Positions 1 through 8,989 of a stretch of 64,000 nucleotides of DNA are shown here, piece after piece. Under the pieces are notes generated by a model. It worked only from the letters and a program-made list of their open reading frames with translations. It searched no databases and was not told where the DNA came from. The stretch's first letter is position 1; each line of letters begins with the position of its first letter. A program made the translations under genes and the position numbers. The stretch lies in contig NZ_CP117439.1 of assembly GCF_030687575.1 (NCBI RefSeq), positions 1,798,001 to 1,862,000 of the forward strand, given 5' to 3'. This stretch comes from Pseudomonas sp. FP2309. GTDB lineage: Bacteria; Pseudomonadota; Gammaproteobacteria; Pseudomonadales; Pseudomonadaceae.

Positions 1-2
1 AT

Positions 3-875
3 TTGCTCAGCAAAATGGCACGTGAACATGTGAAGGTCGCTCTTAGCGGTGATGGCGGTGATGAGCTGTTTGGTGGCTATAACCGCTATTTGAGTGCGCG
101 AAAGGTATGGGGAACCATGCAGCGTTTGCCCCGGCCTGTGCGGGCAGCGGCTTCGTCGATGTTAAAAGCAGTGCCGCCCGTCACTTGGGACAAGCTGTTC
201 AAGTTAGGCAAACCACTGATACCCAAGCGGCTGCACATCACGACCCCCGGCGACAAAGCGCATAAGCTGGCTGATGTTCTGGGGTTGAGTACCGGGGAGG
301 AGTTTTTCTATCGCTTGGCCAGTCACTGGGACAATCCTGCAGGCATAGTGTTGGGGGCATCCGAGCCAGAGACCCTTTTTACGCGATCATCTGACTGGCC
401 TGTTACTGATAGTTTTGAGCATTGGATGATGGCTATGGATGCCCAGACGTATATGGCTGACGATATTTTGGTCAAGGTGGATCGCGCGGCAATGGCCGCC
501 AGTCTTGAAACGCGTTCCCCATTGCTCGACCATCGTGTGGTGGAGCTGGCTTGGAACATGCCATTGCACTACAAGATTCGTGCGGGCGAAGGTAAGTGGC
601 TGCTCAAGCAGGTTCTATATCGTCATGTGCCTAAAAACATGATCGATCGCCCAAAGCAGGGCTTTGGTATTCCCCTTGATAGCTGGCTACGAGGACCGCT
701 TAGAGAGTGGGCTGCTTCCTTGCTCGACTCGTCCAGACTTGAGTCGGAAGGGTATTTCAGATCTGAGCCGATTCGAAAAATGTGGGAGGAGCATTTACTG
801 GGCGTGCGTAATTGGCAGCATCAGCTATGGACTATCCTGATGTTTCAGGCTTGGCTGGAGGAGCAGCGAGCATGA
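3..875 (+). CDS. Asparagine synthase-like amidotransferase, C-terminal part (5' end outside window)
   Basis: The first 290 readable residues match the synthetase half of glutamine-hydrolysing asparagine synthases. The conserved SGDGGDELFGGY segment lies at about residues 15-26, followed by DDILVKVDRAAMA and ETRSPLLDHR. The N-terminal glutaminase domain and the SGGLDS ATP loop must lie upstream of the window. Such proteins in O-antigen clusters often amidate a sugar carboxylate, as proposed for WbpS-like proteins, rather than making free asparagine. That role is inferred from the glycosyltransferase neighbours. The stop codon overlaps the next start (ATGA), so the two genes are translationally coupled. 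Confidence 0.88.
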   Translation: MLSKMAREHVKVALSGDGGDELFGGYNRYLSARKVWGTMQRLPRPVRAAASSMLKAVPPVTWDKLFKLGKPLIPKRLHITTPGDKAHKLADVLGLSTGEEFFYRLASHWDNPAGIVLGASEPETLFTRSSDWPVTDSFEHWMMAMDAQTYMADDILVKVDRAAMAASLETRSPLLDHRVVELAWNMPLHYKIRAGEGKWLLKQVLYRHVPKNMIDRPKQGFGIPLDSWLRGPLREWAASLLDSSRLESEGYFRSEPIRKMWEEHLLGVRNWQHQLWTILMFQAWLEEQRA

Positions 876-1999
876 GTATTCTGGTCATCGCCAGCTACCC
901 TGACTCACTTGTCAATTTTCGTGGGCCATTATTGGACGCTTTGCTTGCCAAGGGGTTGGCTGTGCATGTTGCTGCACCCGACCTGACTTCAAGTCATCCC
1001 GTGCGTTCCTTACTGGAACGCAAAGGTATCACCGTTCATTCAATCTCATTGAATCGTACCGGGATGAACCCGGCCTCTGATTTTTTAACTTTAATTCAAT
1101 TGTGGAAGTTGCTCAGGGTCTTACGTCCGGATTACGTATTGGCCTATACCGTTAAACCCGTTGTCTACGGTTTGATTGCAGCCCGTTTCGCCAGTAAAAA
1201 AATAATACGAATAGCGCTTATTACCGGTCTGGGTTATGCGTTCCAGAAACAGCACAACGGCGGGCGCTTGAGCCTGATGGTCAAAACGCTTGTGCAGCGT
1301 CTCTATAGGTATTCTTTGTCTGGCGCACACGCTGTTTTTTTCCAGAACCCGGACGACCAGGCATTGTTCCTGAACATGGGTATTCTCAGTGCAGAATCGA
1401 GATCTACGGTAGTCAACGGTTCTGGCGTTTGTCTGGATGATTTTACGGTTGCTCCTTTTCCTGATCAGACACGGTTCCTGTTGATCGCCAGGTTGTTAGG
1501 TGACAAGGGGGTTCGGGAGTACGCGATGGCGGCGCGGAGAATACGCATGCTTCACCCAGACGTAGCTTTTGATCTGGTGGGTTGGATCGACGATAACCCT
1601 GATGCCATCAGTGAGCAGGAGCTTCAAGGCTGGATTGCTGAAGGAACGCTGGAGTATCACGGCAAGTTAAGCGATGTCAGGCCTGTTATTGCAGCTAGTA
1701 GTGTTTACGTTCTGCCTTCCTACCGAGAGGGAACGCCGCGTACCGTGCTTGAGGCCATGTCCATGGGGCGAGCTGTCATTACAACAGATGCTCCTGGTTG
1801 TCGTGAAACAGTAATCGAGGGCCTCAACGGTTTTATGGTCCCGGTCCAGTCGGTTGATGAACTGGTGAACGCAATGTCTAAATTTGTTCAATGCCCACAA
1901 CGGATTGCCAGTATGGGCGCAGCCTCGAGAAAACTTGCCGAAGACAAGTATGACGTTAATGAAGTAAATAACGTTATGCTCGAGGTGATTGGCCTGTGA
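872..1999 (+). CDS. GT4-family glycosyltransferase
   Basis: This 375-residue protein has the two-Rossmann-domain layout of GT-B enzymes. The C-terminal half carries the GT4 signature REGTPRTVLEAMSMG and then TDAPGCRETV, which includes the E-x7-E nucleotide-sugar site. The N-terminal half resembles PglA/CapM-type enzymes that add the second sugar to an undecaprenyl-diphosphate-linked residue. The start at 872 is chosen because it overlaps the upstream stop by 4 bases; an upstream in-frame start at 812 would lie deep in the previous gene. Its place directly before the initiating phosphoglycosyl transferase fits a role as next-acting transferase. Donor and acceptor are not known. Confidence 0.85.
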   Translation: MSILVIASYPDSLVNFRGPLLDALLAKGLAVHVAAPDLTSSHPVRSLLERKGITVHSISLNRTGMNPASDFLTLIQLWKLLRVLRPDYVLAYTVKPVVYGLIAARFASKKIIRIALITGLGYAFQKQHNGGRLSLMVKTLVQRLYRYSLSGAHAVFFQNPDDQALFLNMGILSAESRSTVVNGSGVCLDDFTVAPFPDQTRFLLIARLLGDKGVREYAMAARRIRMLHPDVAFDLVGWIDDNPDAISEQELQGWIAEGTLEYHGKLSDVRPVIAASSVYVLPSYREGTPRTVLEAMSMGRAVITTDAPGCRETVIEGLNGFMVPVQSVDELVNAMSKFVQCPQRIASMGAASRKLAEDKYDVNEVNNVMLEVIGL

Positions 2000-2062
2000 T
2001 TTTCATGGTTACGACCCATTGTTCATTCGGTTGATTAAAGTACAGGATGTTAGAGTGCGATC

Positions 2063-3274
2063 ATGTTAAAGCGAATATTTGATGTTATCAGTGCTGGACT
2101 GGCAATTGTCTTGCTGTCACCTATTATCCTGGTTGTGGCCTTGCTCATACGCAGGAAGCTCGGTTCGCCGATCATCTTCCGGCAAGTACGCCCAGGGTTG
2201 GCTGGTAAACCCTTCGAAATGATCAAATTCCGCACCATGAAAGACTCGGCCGATGAGTCCGGTGCCCCTTTGTCCGACGCTGAGCGGCTTGGCCCCTTTG
2301 GTCGACTTTTGCGTTCTTCAAGTCTGGATGAGTTGCCGGAGTTGTGGAACGTACTTAAAGGTGAGATGAGCCTGGTGGGGCCAAGACCTTTGTTGATGGA
2401 ATACCTCCCGCTGTATTCCGCTAATGAGTTTCGGCGACATGAAGTTCGCCCCGGTATCACTGGCTGGGCGCAAGTAAATGGCAGGAACTCCCTCGGATGG
2501 AAGGAAAAGTTTGAACTGGATGTTTGGTATGTTGAAAATAAAAATTTCTGGCTTGATCTGAAAATTTTGTTCCTGACTGTGAAGAAGGTTATAAAGCGAG
2601 ATGGTGTAAGTGCAGAGGGTGAAGTGACAATGTCCAAATTCAAGGGGGATCAGCAGATGCGCCTTGCCATCCTCGGTGCCGGTGGTCATGGCAAAGTGGT
2701 TGCGGACACTGCTGAGGCTTGCGGCTGGAAGGAAGTAGTGTTTTTCGACGACTCATTGCCGCAGTTGACCCGTTGCGGTGTCTGGCCTGTACTGGGTGAC
2801 TCCGCATGTCTGCGCAACACACTTTCTCAGTTCGAAGGTGTTGTGGTGGCTATTGGCGACAACAAAACCAGGTTGAGAATTACACTGGAGCTACAAGCGT
2901 CCGGTGCAAAAATTGCGACTATTGTACACCCGCGGGCGAACATTAGCCGCTACGCAGAAATTGCTGCTGGCAGCGTGATATTTGCCGGTGTTTCGGTCAA
3001 CGCCGGTGCGGTCGTTGGGCAAGCCGCGATACTCAATACGGGGTGCAACGTGGACCATGACTGTCGATTGGGACAGGGGTGCCATGTCAGTCCGGGTGCG
3101 AGCCTTGCAGGAGCAGTGGTACTGGGCGACCTCTGCTGGGTTGGAATCGGGGCTTCTATCCGGCAGTGTATAAATGTCGGTTCGGCGGTTGTGATTGGTG
3201 CTGGAGCAGCAGTAGTTGCTAACGTAGAGGATGATGTCACCGTTGTAGGCGTGCCAGCCCGACGGCTCAAGTAA
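2063..3274 (+). CDS. Fused phosphoglycosyl transferase / UDP-sugar N-acetyltransferase (Neisseria PglB-like)
   Basis: The protein has 403 residues in two domains. Residues 1-195 are a monotopic phosphoglycosyl transferase of the PglC type, with a re-entrant hydrophobic N-terminal helix (about 10-30), the catalytic Asp89-Glu90 in SSLDELPEL, and VGPRPL at 105-110. Residues 199-403 are a PglD/NeuD-type left-handed beta-helix acetyltransferase, with GAGGHGK at 205-211 and the [10 protein letters not shown] motif holding the catalytic His. The first domain should transfer a phospho-sugar to undecaprenyl phosphate at the inner membrane; the second should acetylate the 4-amino group of the same UDP-sugar. 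Separate genes are common; the same fusion is known in Neisseria PglB. Neighbouring aminotransferase and dehydratase genes support diacetylbacillosamine as substrate. Confidence 0.87.
   Translation: MLKRIFDVISAGLAIVLLSPIILVVALLIRRKLGSPIIFRQVRPGLAGKPFEMIKFRTMKDSADESGAPLSDAERLGPFGRLLRSSSLDELPELWNVLKGEMSLVGPRPLLMEYLPLYSANEFRRHEVRPGITGWAQVNGRNSLGWKEKFELDVWYVENKNFWLDLKILFLTVKKVIKRDGVSAEGEVTMSKFKGDQQMRLAILGAGGHGKVVADTAEACGWKEVVFFDDSLPQLTRCGVWPVLGDSACLRNTLSQFEGVVVAIGDNKTRLRITLELQASGAKIATIVHPRANISRYAEIAAGSVIFAGVSVNAGAVVGQAAILNTGCNVDHDCRLGQGCHVSPGASLAGAVVLGDLCWVGIGASIRQCINVGSAVVIGAGAAVVANVEDDVTVVGVPARRLK
2642..2659 (+). promoter_or_regulatory. Internal ribosome binding site and ATG between the two fused domains
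   Basis: AAGGGGG at 2642-2648 is followed after 8 bases by an in-frame ATG at 2657. That ATG encodes Met199, the exact first residue of the acetyltransferase domain ([12 protein letters not shown]). This looks like the original translation start of a once-separate pglD gene, kept after the stop codon between the two genes was lost. It may still allow the acetyltransferase to be made alone. Function is inferred from sequence only. Confidence 0.5.
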
Positions 3275-3351
3275 CAAAATTTAAGCTCTAACGTTTGTAT
3301 CCTCAATGAGCTATATTTCATAATCGCTATGTTATCAACAGGGTCTTGACA

Positions 3352-4539
3352 GTGCTAAATTCTCCATTTTCTCCTTGGCCATCCTTTTCGGAGGAAGAAG
3401 CCAATGCCGTTAAAGAAGTGATTTTGTCAAACAAAGTCAATTATTGGACTGGTCAGGAATGTCGAGAGTTTGAAAAAGAGTTCGCTGCGTGGGCAGGCAC
3501 GTCATATGCGGTCGCACTTGCCAATGGTACTGTTGCACTGGACATCGCACTGCGCGCACTAGAGATCGGCCCTGGTGATGAAGTCGTGGTTACTTCCCGG
3601 ACTTTTCTTGCCTCTGTCTCCAGCATTATTAATGCCGGTGCCACGCCCATATTTGCTGATATAGATCCTGACTCGCAAAATATTACTGCGCAGACAATAC
3701 AGGCGGTTCTTACGGCGCGTACACGTGCAGTTATCTGTGTGCACCTTGCAGGTTGGCCCTGCGACATGGATCCCATTATGCAGTTGGCACAAGCGTATAA
3801 ACTCAAGATCGTTGAGGATTGTGCCCAAGCTCATGGTGCTACCTATAAAGGGCGCCCGGTTGGTTCGATCGGTCATGTCGGAGCTTGGTCCTTCTGCCAA
3901 GACAAGATCATGACTACGGGCGGTGAAGGTGGCATGGTAACGACAAACGACCAGCATTTATGGTCGTTGATGTGGTCTTTCAAGGATCATGGTAAAAGTT
4001 GGAGGGCTGTTTATGAAAATTCCCACGCTTCCGGCTTCCGCTGGGTTCACGAGAGCTTTGGTACCAATTGGCGCATGCTTGAAGCTCAGGGTGCTATCGG
4101 AAGGATCCAGCTCAAGCGTATGCCTGAATGGCAGCGCCAGCGTCTGGCTTCCGCAGAGAAAATTTGGTCTTGTGCTCGAGATGTAAAAGCTTTACGTGTG
4201 CCTGCGCTACCAACAGAAATTACTCACGCCGCTTATAAATGTTACGTGTTTGTTGAGCCTGCGGCCTTGGCGGATGGTTGGAGTCGCGATCGTATCATTC
4301 AAGAAATCAATGCGCTCGGCGTTCCATGTTTCTCAGGTTCGTGCTCCGAAGTCTACCTTGAGAAGGCCTTTGAAAGAACTTCATTTCGCCCGCAACAGCG
4401 TTTGTCAGTGGCTAAGGAGTTAGGTGAAACGAGTTTGATGTTTTTGGTCCATCCAACGCTCAAAGAATCCGAAGTGGCCAAGACCTGTCAAGTATTGACA
4501 GAGGTGATGGCTCTGGCAGGTCATAGGGAACTGGCGTAA
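3352..4539 (+). CDS. DegT/DnrJ/EryC1-family sugar aminotransferase (PglE-like)
   Basis: This PLP-dependent aminotransferase of about 395 residues has an ANGTVALDIAL cofactor-pocket motif near residue 60, VEDCAQAHGA near 155, and the Schiff-base lysine in WSFCQDKIMTTGGEGG (about residue 185). The family transfers an amino group from glutamate to a 4-keto or 3-keto nucleotide sugar. Between a PglC/PglD fusion and a PglF-type dehydratase, the natural role is amination of UDP-4-keto-6-deoxy-GlcNAc to UDP-bacillosamine. A GTG start at 3352 is preferred because AGGG at 3340-3343 sits 8 bases upstream; a TTG at 3346 is also in frame. Substrate is inferred from context. Confidence 0.85.
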   Translation: MLNSPFSPWPSFSEEEANAVKEVILSNKVNYWTGQECREFEKEFAAWAGTSYAVALANGTVALDIALRALEIGPGDEVVVTSRTFLASVSSIINAGATPIFADIDPDSQNITAQTIQAVLTARTRAVICVHLAGWPCDMDPIMQLAQAYKLKIVEDCAQAHGATYKGRPVGSIGHVGAWSFCQDKIMTTGGEGGMVTTNDQHLWSLMWSFKDHGKSWRAVYENSHASGFRWVHESFGTNWRMLEAQGAIGRIQLKRMPEWQRQRLASAEKIWSCARDVKALRVPALPTEITHAAYKCYVFVEPAALADGWSRDRIIQEINALGVPCFSGSCSEVYLEKAFERTSFRPQQRLSVAKELGETSLMFLVHPTLKESEVAKTCQVLTEVMALAGHRELA

Positions 4540-4589
4540 AGCTGGCTGGTATTCAATAATTATAGGTTTGGTTTCAGGAGCGGTGTTTA

Positions 4590-6593
4590 GTGTTTCAGGG
4601 CTTAATGGATAGACTGCGCCTTCAATTGCTGAGTCTCTCTCGCCGTCAAAAGCGGGCGATTCAGGTTTCTGCTGACATTTTGATTGTCTGGCTGGCGTTG
4701 TGGATGTCCTTCGTCGTTCGTTTAGGTATGGATTATTTTGCTTACCCTCTGGTATCTCACGGCTGGTTGTTCGTGATCGCTCCGGTTGTGTCCATTCCAT
4801 TTTTTGTAAAGTTCGGCATGTATCGCGCTGTCATGCGGTACTTTGGTAACGATGCCCTTATTGCTATTTTCAAGGCTGTCACCCTCTCTTCATTATCACT
4901 AACCGTTGTTATTTATTTATTTGGCAGTCAGCAAAAAGTTGTTCCCAGATCAATTGTTTTCAACTATTGGTGGTTGAGCCTGGTTGCCATCGGTGGGTTG
5001 CGCTTTGCCATGCGCCAGTATTTTATGGGCGATTGGTTCTCGTCATCCCAAGGTAATACGCTTTCCGGTGCTGACTCACGGATGACCAAGGTGGCCATCT
5101 ATGGCGCGGGTGCTGCAGGTAACCAACTAGTGGCGGCCTTGCGTATTGGCAAGGCTATGCGTCCAGTGGCGTTTATTGACGATGATCGTGGTATTTGCGA
5201 TCGCGTTATTTCAGGTTTGCAGGTGTATAAACCTGATCATATTCAGAGGATGCTCGACGCTACTGGTGCTGAAGAAATACTCTTGGCCATTCCCTCTTCT
5301 ACTCGCGCACGACGAAAGCAGATTTTGGGTTTTCTCGAGTCATTCCCACTTCATGTACGAAGTGTTCCTGGATTCATGGACCTCGCCAGTGGCCGCGTCA
5401 AGGTTGACGACATTCAAGATGTCGATATTGCTGATCTACTCGGTCGTGACGCGGTGCCGGAGAATCCAGATTTACTGGCTCGTTGTATCACCGGCAAGAC
5501 CGTATTGGTCAGCGGTGCTGGTGGCTCGATAGGTTCTGAACTGTGCAGGCAGATACTTTCTCTCGGCCCCGTTTCGATCATTTTGTTTGATCACAGTGAG
5601 TTCAACCTCTACAGTATTTTAACCGAGTTGGAAGGCCGCGTTTCCAGAGAAGCATTGGCTGTCAAGCTGGTGCCTATATTGGGGTCGGTTAGGAATCAGG
5701 CAAAGCTGCATGAGATCATGTTGGCTTGGAAGGTTAGCACGGTCTATCACGCTGCCGCTTACAAACACGTGCCGATGGTAGAGCATAATATCGCCGAAGG
5801 CATCTTGAATAACGTGGTTGGGACATTGCACACTGCCCAGGCCGCACTGCAAGCCCAGGTAGAGAATTTTGTTCTCATATCAACGGATAAAGCGGTACGA
5901 CCTACCAATGTGATGGGCAGCACCAAGCGATTGGCGGAGCTCATTTTACAGGCGCTTAGCCGTGAAGCTGAACCTCTCCTGTTTGGCGGGCAGGCGTCCT
6001 GTCTCAATAAAACTCGGTTCACTATGGTTCGTTTTGGAAATGTCTTGGGCTCTTCGGGCTCTGTCATTCCTCTTTTTCACAAACAGATCAAGATGGGTGG
6101 GCCATTAACGGTCACCCATCCAAATATCACGCGCTATTTTATGACGATTCCTGAAGCAGCGCAGTTGGTTATTCAGGCGGGGTCAATGGGGCAGGGCGGA
6201 GATGTCTTTGTTTTGGATATGGGGGAACCTGTCAGGATAATAGAGCTTGCAGAAAAAATGATTAATCTGTCGGGTTTCTCTGTTCGCTCCGAGAAGAACC
6301 CGAGCGGCGACATATATATTGAATGCACGGGGCTGCGCCCCGGTGAAAAGCTTTATGAAGAGTTATTGATCGGCGATAGTGTCATTTCCACTCAGCACCC
6401 AATGATCATGTGTGCCAGCGAGGATCATCTGTCTTGGGACGTTCTAAAAGGCAGACTTGACGAACTGTTGACTGCCGTTGAACGTGGAGATTACTCGCTC
6501 GTTCGTCAATTGCTGCGACATACCGTTACAGGCTACGTTCCGGAAAGTGATATTGTTGATTGGCTCTATCTGCAGGCATCGGGACCCAAGTAA
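4590..6593 (+). CDS. wbpM: UDP-GlcNAc 4,6-dehydratase, WbpM/PglF family
   Basis: This 667-residue membrane protein has four or so hydrophobic segments in residues 20-140, a first nucleotide-binding fold (AIYGAGAAGNQL near 170) and a C-terminal short-chain dehydrogenase domain. That domain begins with VSGAGGSIGSELCRQI near 305 and holds STDKAVRPTNVMGSTKR, with Met in place of the usual catalytic Tyr (the SMK triad of WbpM). It converts UDP-GlcNAc to the 4-keto-6-deoxy sugar needed for bacillosamine or QuiNAc/FucNAc. The start is GTG at 4590, with AGGAG at 4576-4580. As in P. aeruginosa it closes the O-antigen cluster and the next conserved gene is comEA, here displaced by an insertion. Confidence 0.92.
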   Translation: MFQGLMDRLRLQLLSLSRRQKRAIQVSADILIVWLALWMSFVVRLGMDYFAYPLVSHGWLFVIAPVVSIPFFVKFGMYRAVMRYFGNDALIAIFKAVTLSSLSLTVVIYLFGSQQKVVPRSIVFNYWWLSLVAIGGLRFAMRQYFMGDWFSSSQGNTLSGADSRMTKVAIYGAGAAGNQLVAALRIGKAMRPVAFIDDDRGICDRVISGLQVYKPDHIQRMLDATGAEEILLAIPSSTRARRKQILGFLESFPLHVRSVPGFMDLASGRVKVDDIQDVDIADLLGRDAVPENPDLLARCITGKTVLVSGAGGSIGSELCRQILSLGPVSIILFDHSEFNLYSILTELEGRVSREALAVKLVPILGSVRNQAKLHEIMLAWKVSTVYHAAAYKHVPMVEHNIAEGILNNVVGTLHTAQAALQAQVENFVLISTDKAVRPTNVMGSTKRLAELILQALSREAEPLLFGGQASCLNKTRFTMVRFGNVLGSSGSVIPLFHKQIKMGGPLTVTHPNITRYFMTIPEAAQLVIQAGSMGQGGDVFVLDMGEPVRIIELAEKMINLSGFSVRSEKNPSGDIYIECTGLRPGEKLYEELLIGDSVISTQHPMIMCASEDHLSWDVLKGRLDELLTAVERGDYSLVRQLLRHTVTGYVPESDIVDWLYLQASGPK

Positions 6594-7365
6594 GTGGACT
6601 GACCTATATTCAATTTATTGGGGATTTTCGCGTTCGCCAGATACAGTCGGTGGGAGTTGGAGTATTGAGCGGCGATTGATGCTCCAAGCATGGACCAGAA
6701 AATTCGCTGGTATGTTCCTACGGTTCAATGTATGTCTATTTATCTTTTTGGTCTTTGTTTGCGGAAGTCAATGATGACGTTTTGTGGTTGTTTTTTTTAT
6801 TTATCGAGCTTTAATATGGTGTGTCTGTAATCAGTTATTGTTTGACCAAGGTACACATGCTAAGGGTCGCGGAATTTGATCGAAAGTTAGCAGAGAGTGG
6901 GTCTGGTATGTCTTATAAGTTCCTAACTGCCAGGTCGATGTTTAAAGTTCTTCTCATCCTGAAATTGAGTGTCTGTGAGTCAAGGTCGATGTTTAAGCCT
7001 TTCTTTTTTTGGTAAAACCCTTGACGTCAGATTGTCAGTTCAAAAGTATATACATCGCCACCATCTCATCCCTCAAGCACGACATGGTGCGGCTGCGCGA
7101 TGTCAGTTAAGATGCTTGATCCTTTACCATTTTTTTGCGAAAAATAATGGTGTAATGGTGCTGGCGACGAGGCGACTTACCAATTTGTTATGATGATCAC
7201 TACGGGAGTATGGAGTGTCATATCTTGTGCCTATGTCTCTTGTGCACTCCGAAGCCGCTACCCGTCAAAAAATAGGCATTTTTCCAGACGATCGTAGTTA
7301 TCCATATCGGGTAGGTCAGTGCTCTCGGATCTGCTCTGGTACCTGACTCTCTCTTGTGCTCTCCC
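6594..7365. other. Gene-free AT-rich stretch downstream of wbpM
   Basis: No coding region with a credible ribosome binding site or a recognisable product is seen here on either strand. Short open frames (for example 6821-7015 and 6969-7193) have no recognisable protein content. Base composition is visibly richer in A and T than wbpM. A 14-base direct repeat lies inside. The stretch may be the decayed edge of an insertion that brought in the three minus-strand genes that follow. Confidence 0.5.
6932..6996 (+). repeat. 14-bp direct repeat AGGTCGATGTTTAA
   Basis: AGGTCGATGTTTAA occurs at 6932-6945 and again at 6983-6996, a 51-base period, in the gene-free region after wbpM. It does not flank an obvious element and could be a small tandem duplication remnant. 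Confidence 0.5.
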
Positions 7366-7369
7366 CAAA

Positions 7370-7393
7370 AAAGCCCCTTAGTCGTGGGGCTTT
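7370..7393 (-). terminator. Rho-independent terminator of the ATP-grasp/epimerase/HAD operon
   Basis: An 8-bp stem, AAAGCCCC (7370-7377) with GGGGCTTT (7386-7393), has an 8-base loop. Read on the minus strand it ends in six T residues, complement of 7367-7372. It lies about 85 bases after the stop of the last minus-strand gene, at the right place to end that operon. Confidence 0.75.
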
Positions 7394-7478
7394 GTCAAAC
7401 ATCAATATTAGAATATTTTAGGTTGAATTGGACGCTGGCTGGCCACTTGAACTTAGTATCAGCCTCTCGGTGGTGCAA

Positions 7479-8096
7479 CTAGGGATTAGGAATTGTAAAC
7501 TCCGACGCGAAATTCAGAATCGTTGTGGGTGAATATTGCTCTAGTGCTTGTCTGGACATAAAGCCACTCAGAACTGCGCAGGTATTGATGCCGATCGAGT
7601 GTCCTGTATTTACATCGTTTCCGGTGTCGCCAACCATCCAGTCGGATACTGCTATATTTGATACTTGTTTGCTGATCAGAGATTCTTTCGAGTCATACTG
7701 CCCCGTGACTATGGCTTTTCTAAAATACTGCAGCAGCTTCAGCTCCTCCAGTTGAATCAATGCTTCTCCCTCAAATTGACGTGCAGTACAGATATACAAG
7801 TCTGCTTGCGTTGAAAGTGTTTTTAGTGTGCGTTCTATGTTGGGGAATGGTTTGTCTAGTGCAAGATAATCTGGAGTCTCTATAAGGTTCATCCATTTTT
7901 CTGTAAAAATATCTATATTTTTATGTGTATACATCAGCTTTTTTGCAAGGATGTCTTGGTTGCTAAAACGTGCGTGCTTCAAACTCCAGTACTCATCAAA
8001 GGTTAGCTGGGATGAACTGGCTAGCGTTTGGAATAGATTGTAGAGCCGGCATTTTGAGTCTATTAGGGTCCCGTCAAGATCAAAAAAAATGTTCAT
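7479..8096 (-). CDS. HAD-superfamily phosphatase
   Basis: This 205-residue protein opens with the HAD motif I FFDLDGTLID (Asp6 nucleophile, Asp8 acid/base). It has a small helical cap at about residues 15-85, motif II around ICTAR (about 103-107), and motif IV as VGDTGNDVNTG near 155-165. It is probably a small-molecule or sugar-phosphate phosphatase. It is the last gene of a three-gene minus-strand operon; its ATG overlaps the upstream stop by 4 bases. Codon use is AT-rich compared with the core genes, suggesting transfer. The substrate is unknown; a phosphorylated sugar is a guess from the polysaccharide locus. Confidence 0.8.
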   Translation of the reverse strand: MNIFFDLDGTLIDSKCRLYNLFQTLASSSQLTFDEYWSLKHARFSNQDILAKKLMYTHKNIDIFTEKWMNLIETPDYLALDKPFPNIERTLKTLSTQADLYICTARQFEGEALIQLEELKLLQYFRKAIVTGQYDSKESLISKQVSNIAVSDWMVGDTGNDVNTGHSIGINTCAVLSGFMSRQALEQYSPTTILNFASEFTIPNP

Positions 8097-8989
8097 TTGA
8101 TCGCCTCGAAGTACTCGATTTCTGACTTTAATCCTAGCTCAAAATCTGTTTCTGTTTCCAGTAGGTATTTTTTTATGAGCGTCGTATCGAAAATAAAATC
8201 TCTTGGGGTGGCGCTGGATGATTTTTGCGTCACTTGCACGTCTCGGCCGCTGATCGATATAAGTTGATCTAGCAGGTCTTTTATTGAGACGGTATGCCCC
8301 CCCACAATGTTTATTATATCAATGCGCTCGGTGAGCTCGACGCTGGCTAGTATTGCTGATACAACATCATCTATGTAGATGAAGCTTCGTAGCTCTGATC
8401 CGTCGCCATAGAGTTCTACTTCTTCGCCAGCTAAGATTCTGCCAATAGTCTTGGGCAAGAATTTTTGATACTGGTCTTCTCCGGGGCCATACACATGACC
8501 GATTCTGAGTGTGTGACTGTTTATGGATTTTTGCTGGACATAGTTTGCTATGATCTGTTCGCAATAAAGTTTTGACCAACCATAAAGCGTGCTCGGGCCG
8601 GTTGCCGAGCTTTCTGATATTGGCGTCGTATTTTTGTATACATCCAGTGTGCTGGTAAAAATTATTTTGCTCAGTTTTTTGAAATCAATCGATAGCAGGT
8701 TGTTGGTAAACGCTACGTTGCTGTTGCATTCATTAATAGCATTTGCAGTCGCTGTGGACTTGGGCGTGTAGGCGCCTGCGTGAATGATGACGTCAACGTC
8801 TTGGATACGCTCAATTTCTGCGTTGGTTAGTCCAAGGTCCTGCCGGTGACGTTTAAATGTTATGCTTGTCTCATTGAGATTGTGTGTCGCAGTCAGCGCA
8901 ATAACGTTGCCGATGCCCCATTTTTTTATAGCTGCTTTCATTAGGTTCTTGCCGATGAACCCCGACGCTCCCGTAATCAGCAGTTTCAT
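8093..8989 (-). CDS. NAD-dependent epimerase/dehydratase (extended SDR)
   Basis: The 298-residue protein starts with the Rossmann motif TGASGFIGKNL (residues 6-16) and has the catalytic YGWSK (Y-x3-K) near residue 140. It also has RIGHVYGPG and a FIYIDDVV segment, typical of nucleotide-sugar epimerases and dehydratases. It would act on a UDP-, GDP- or dTDP-sugar in the cytoplasm. It overlaps both neighbours by 4 bases, so the three genes are translationally coupled. AT-rich composition matches its partners and differs from the surrounding genome. The exact sugar product cannot be read from the sequence. Confidence 0.83.
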   Translation of the reverse strand: MKLLITGASGFIGKNLMKAAIKKWGIGNVIALTATHNLNETSITFKRHRQDLGLTNAEIERIQDVDVIIHAGAYTPKSTATANAINECNSNVAFTNNLLSIDFKKLSKIIFTSTLDVYKNTTPISESSATGPSTLYGWSKLYCEQIIANYVQQKSINSHTLRIGHVYGPGEDQYQKFLPKTIGRILAGEEVELYGDGSELRSFIYIDDVVSAILASVELTERIDIINIVGGHTVSIKDLLDQLISISGRDVQVTQKSSSATPRDFIFDTTLIKKYLLETETDFELGLKSEIEYFEAIK

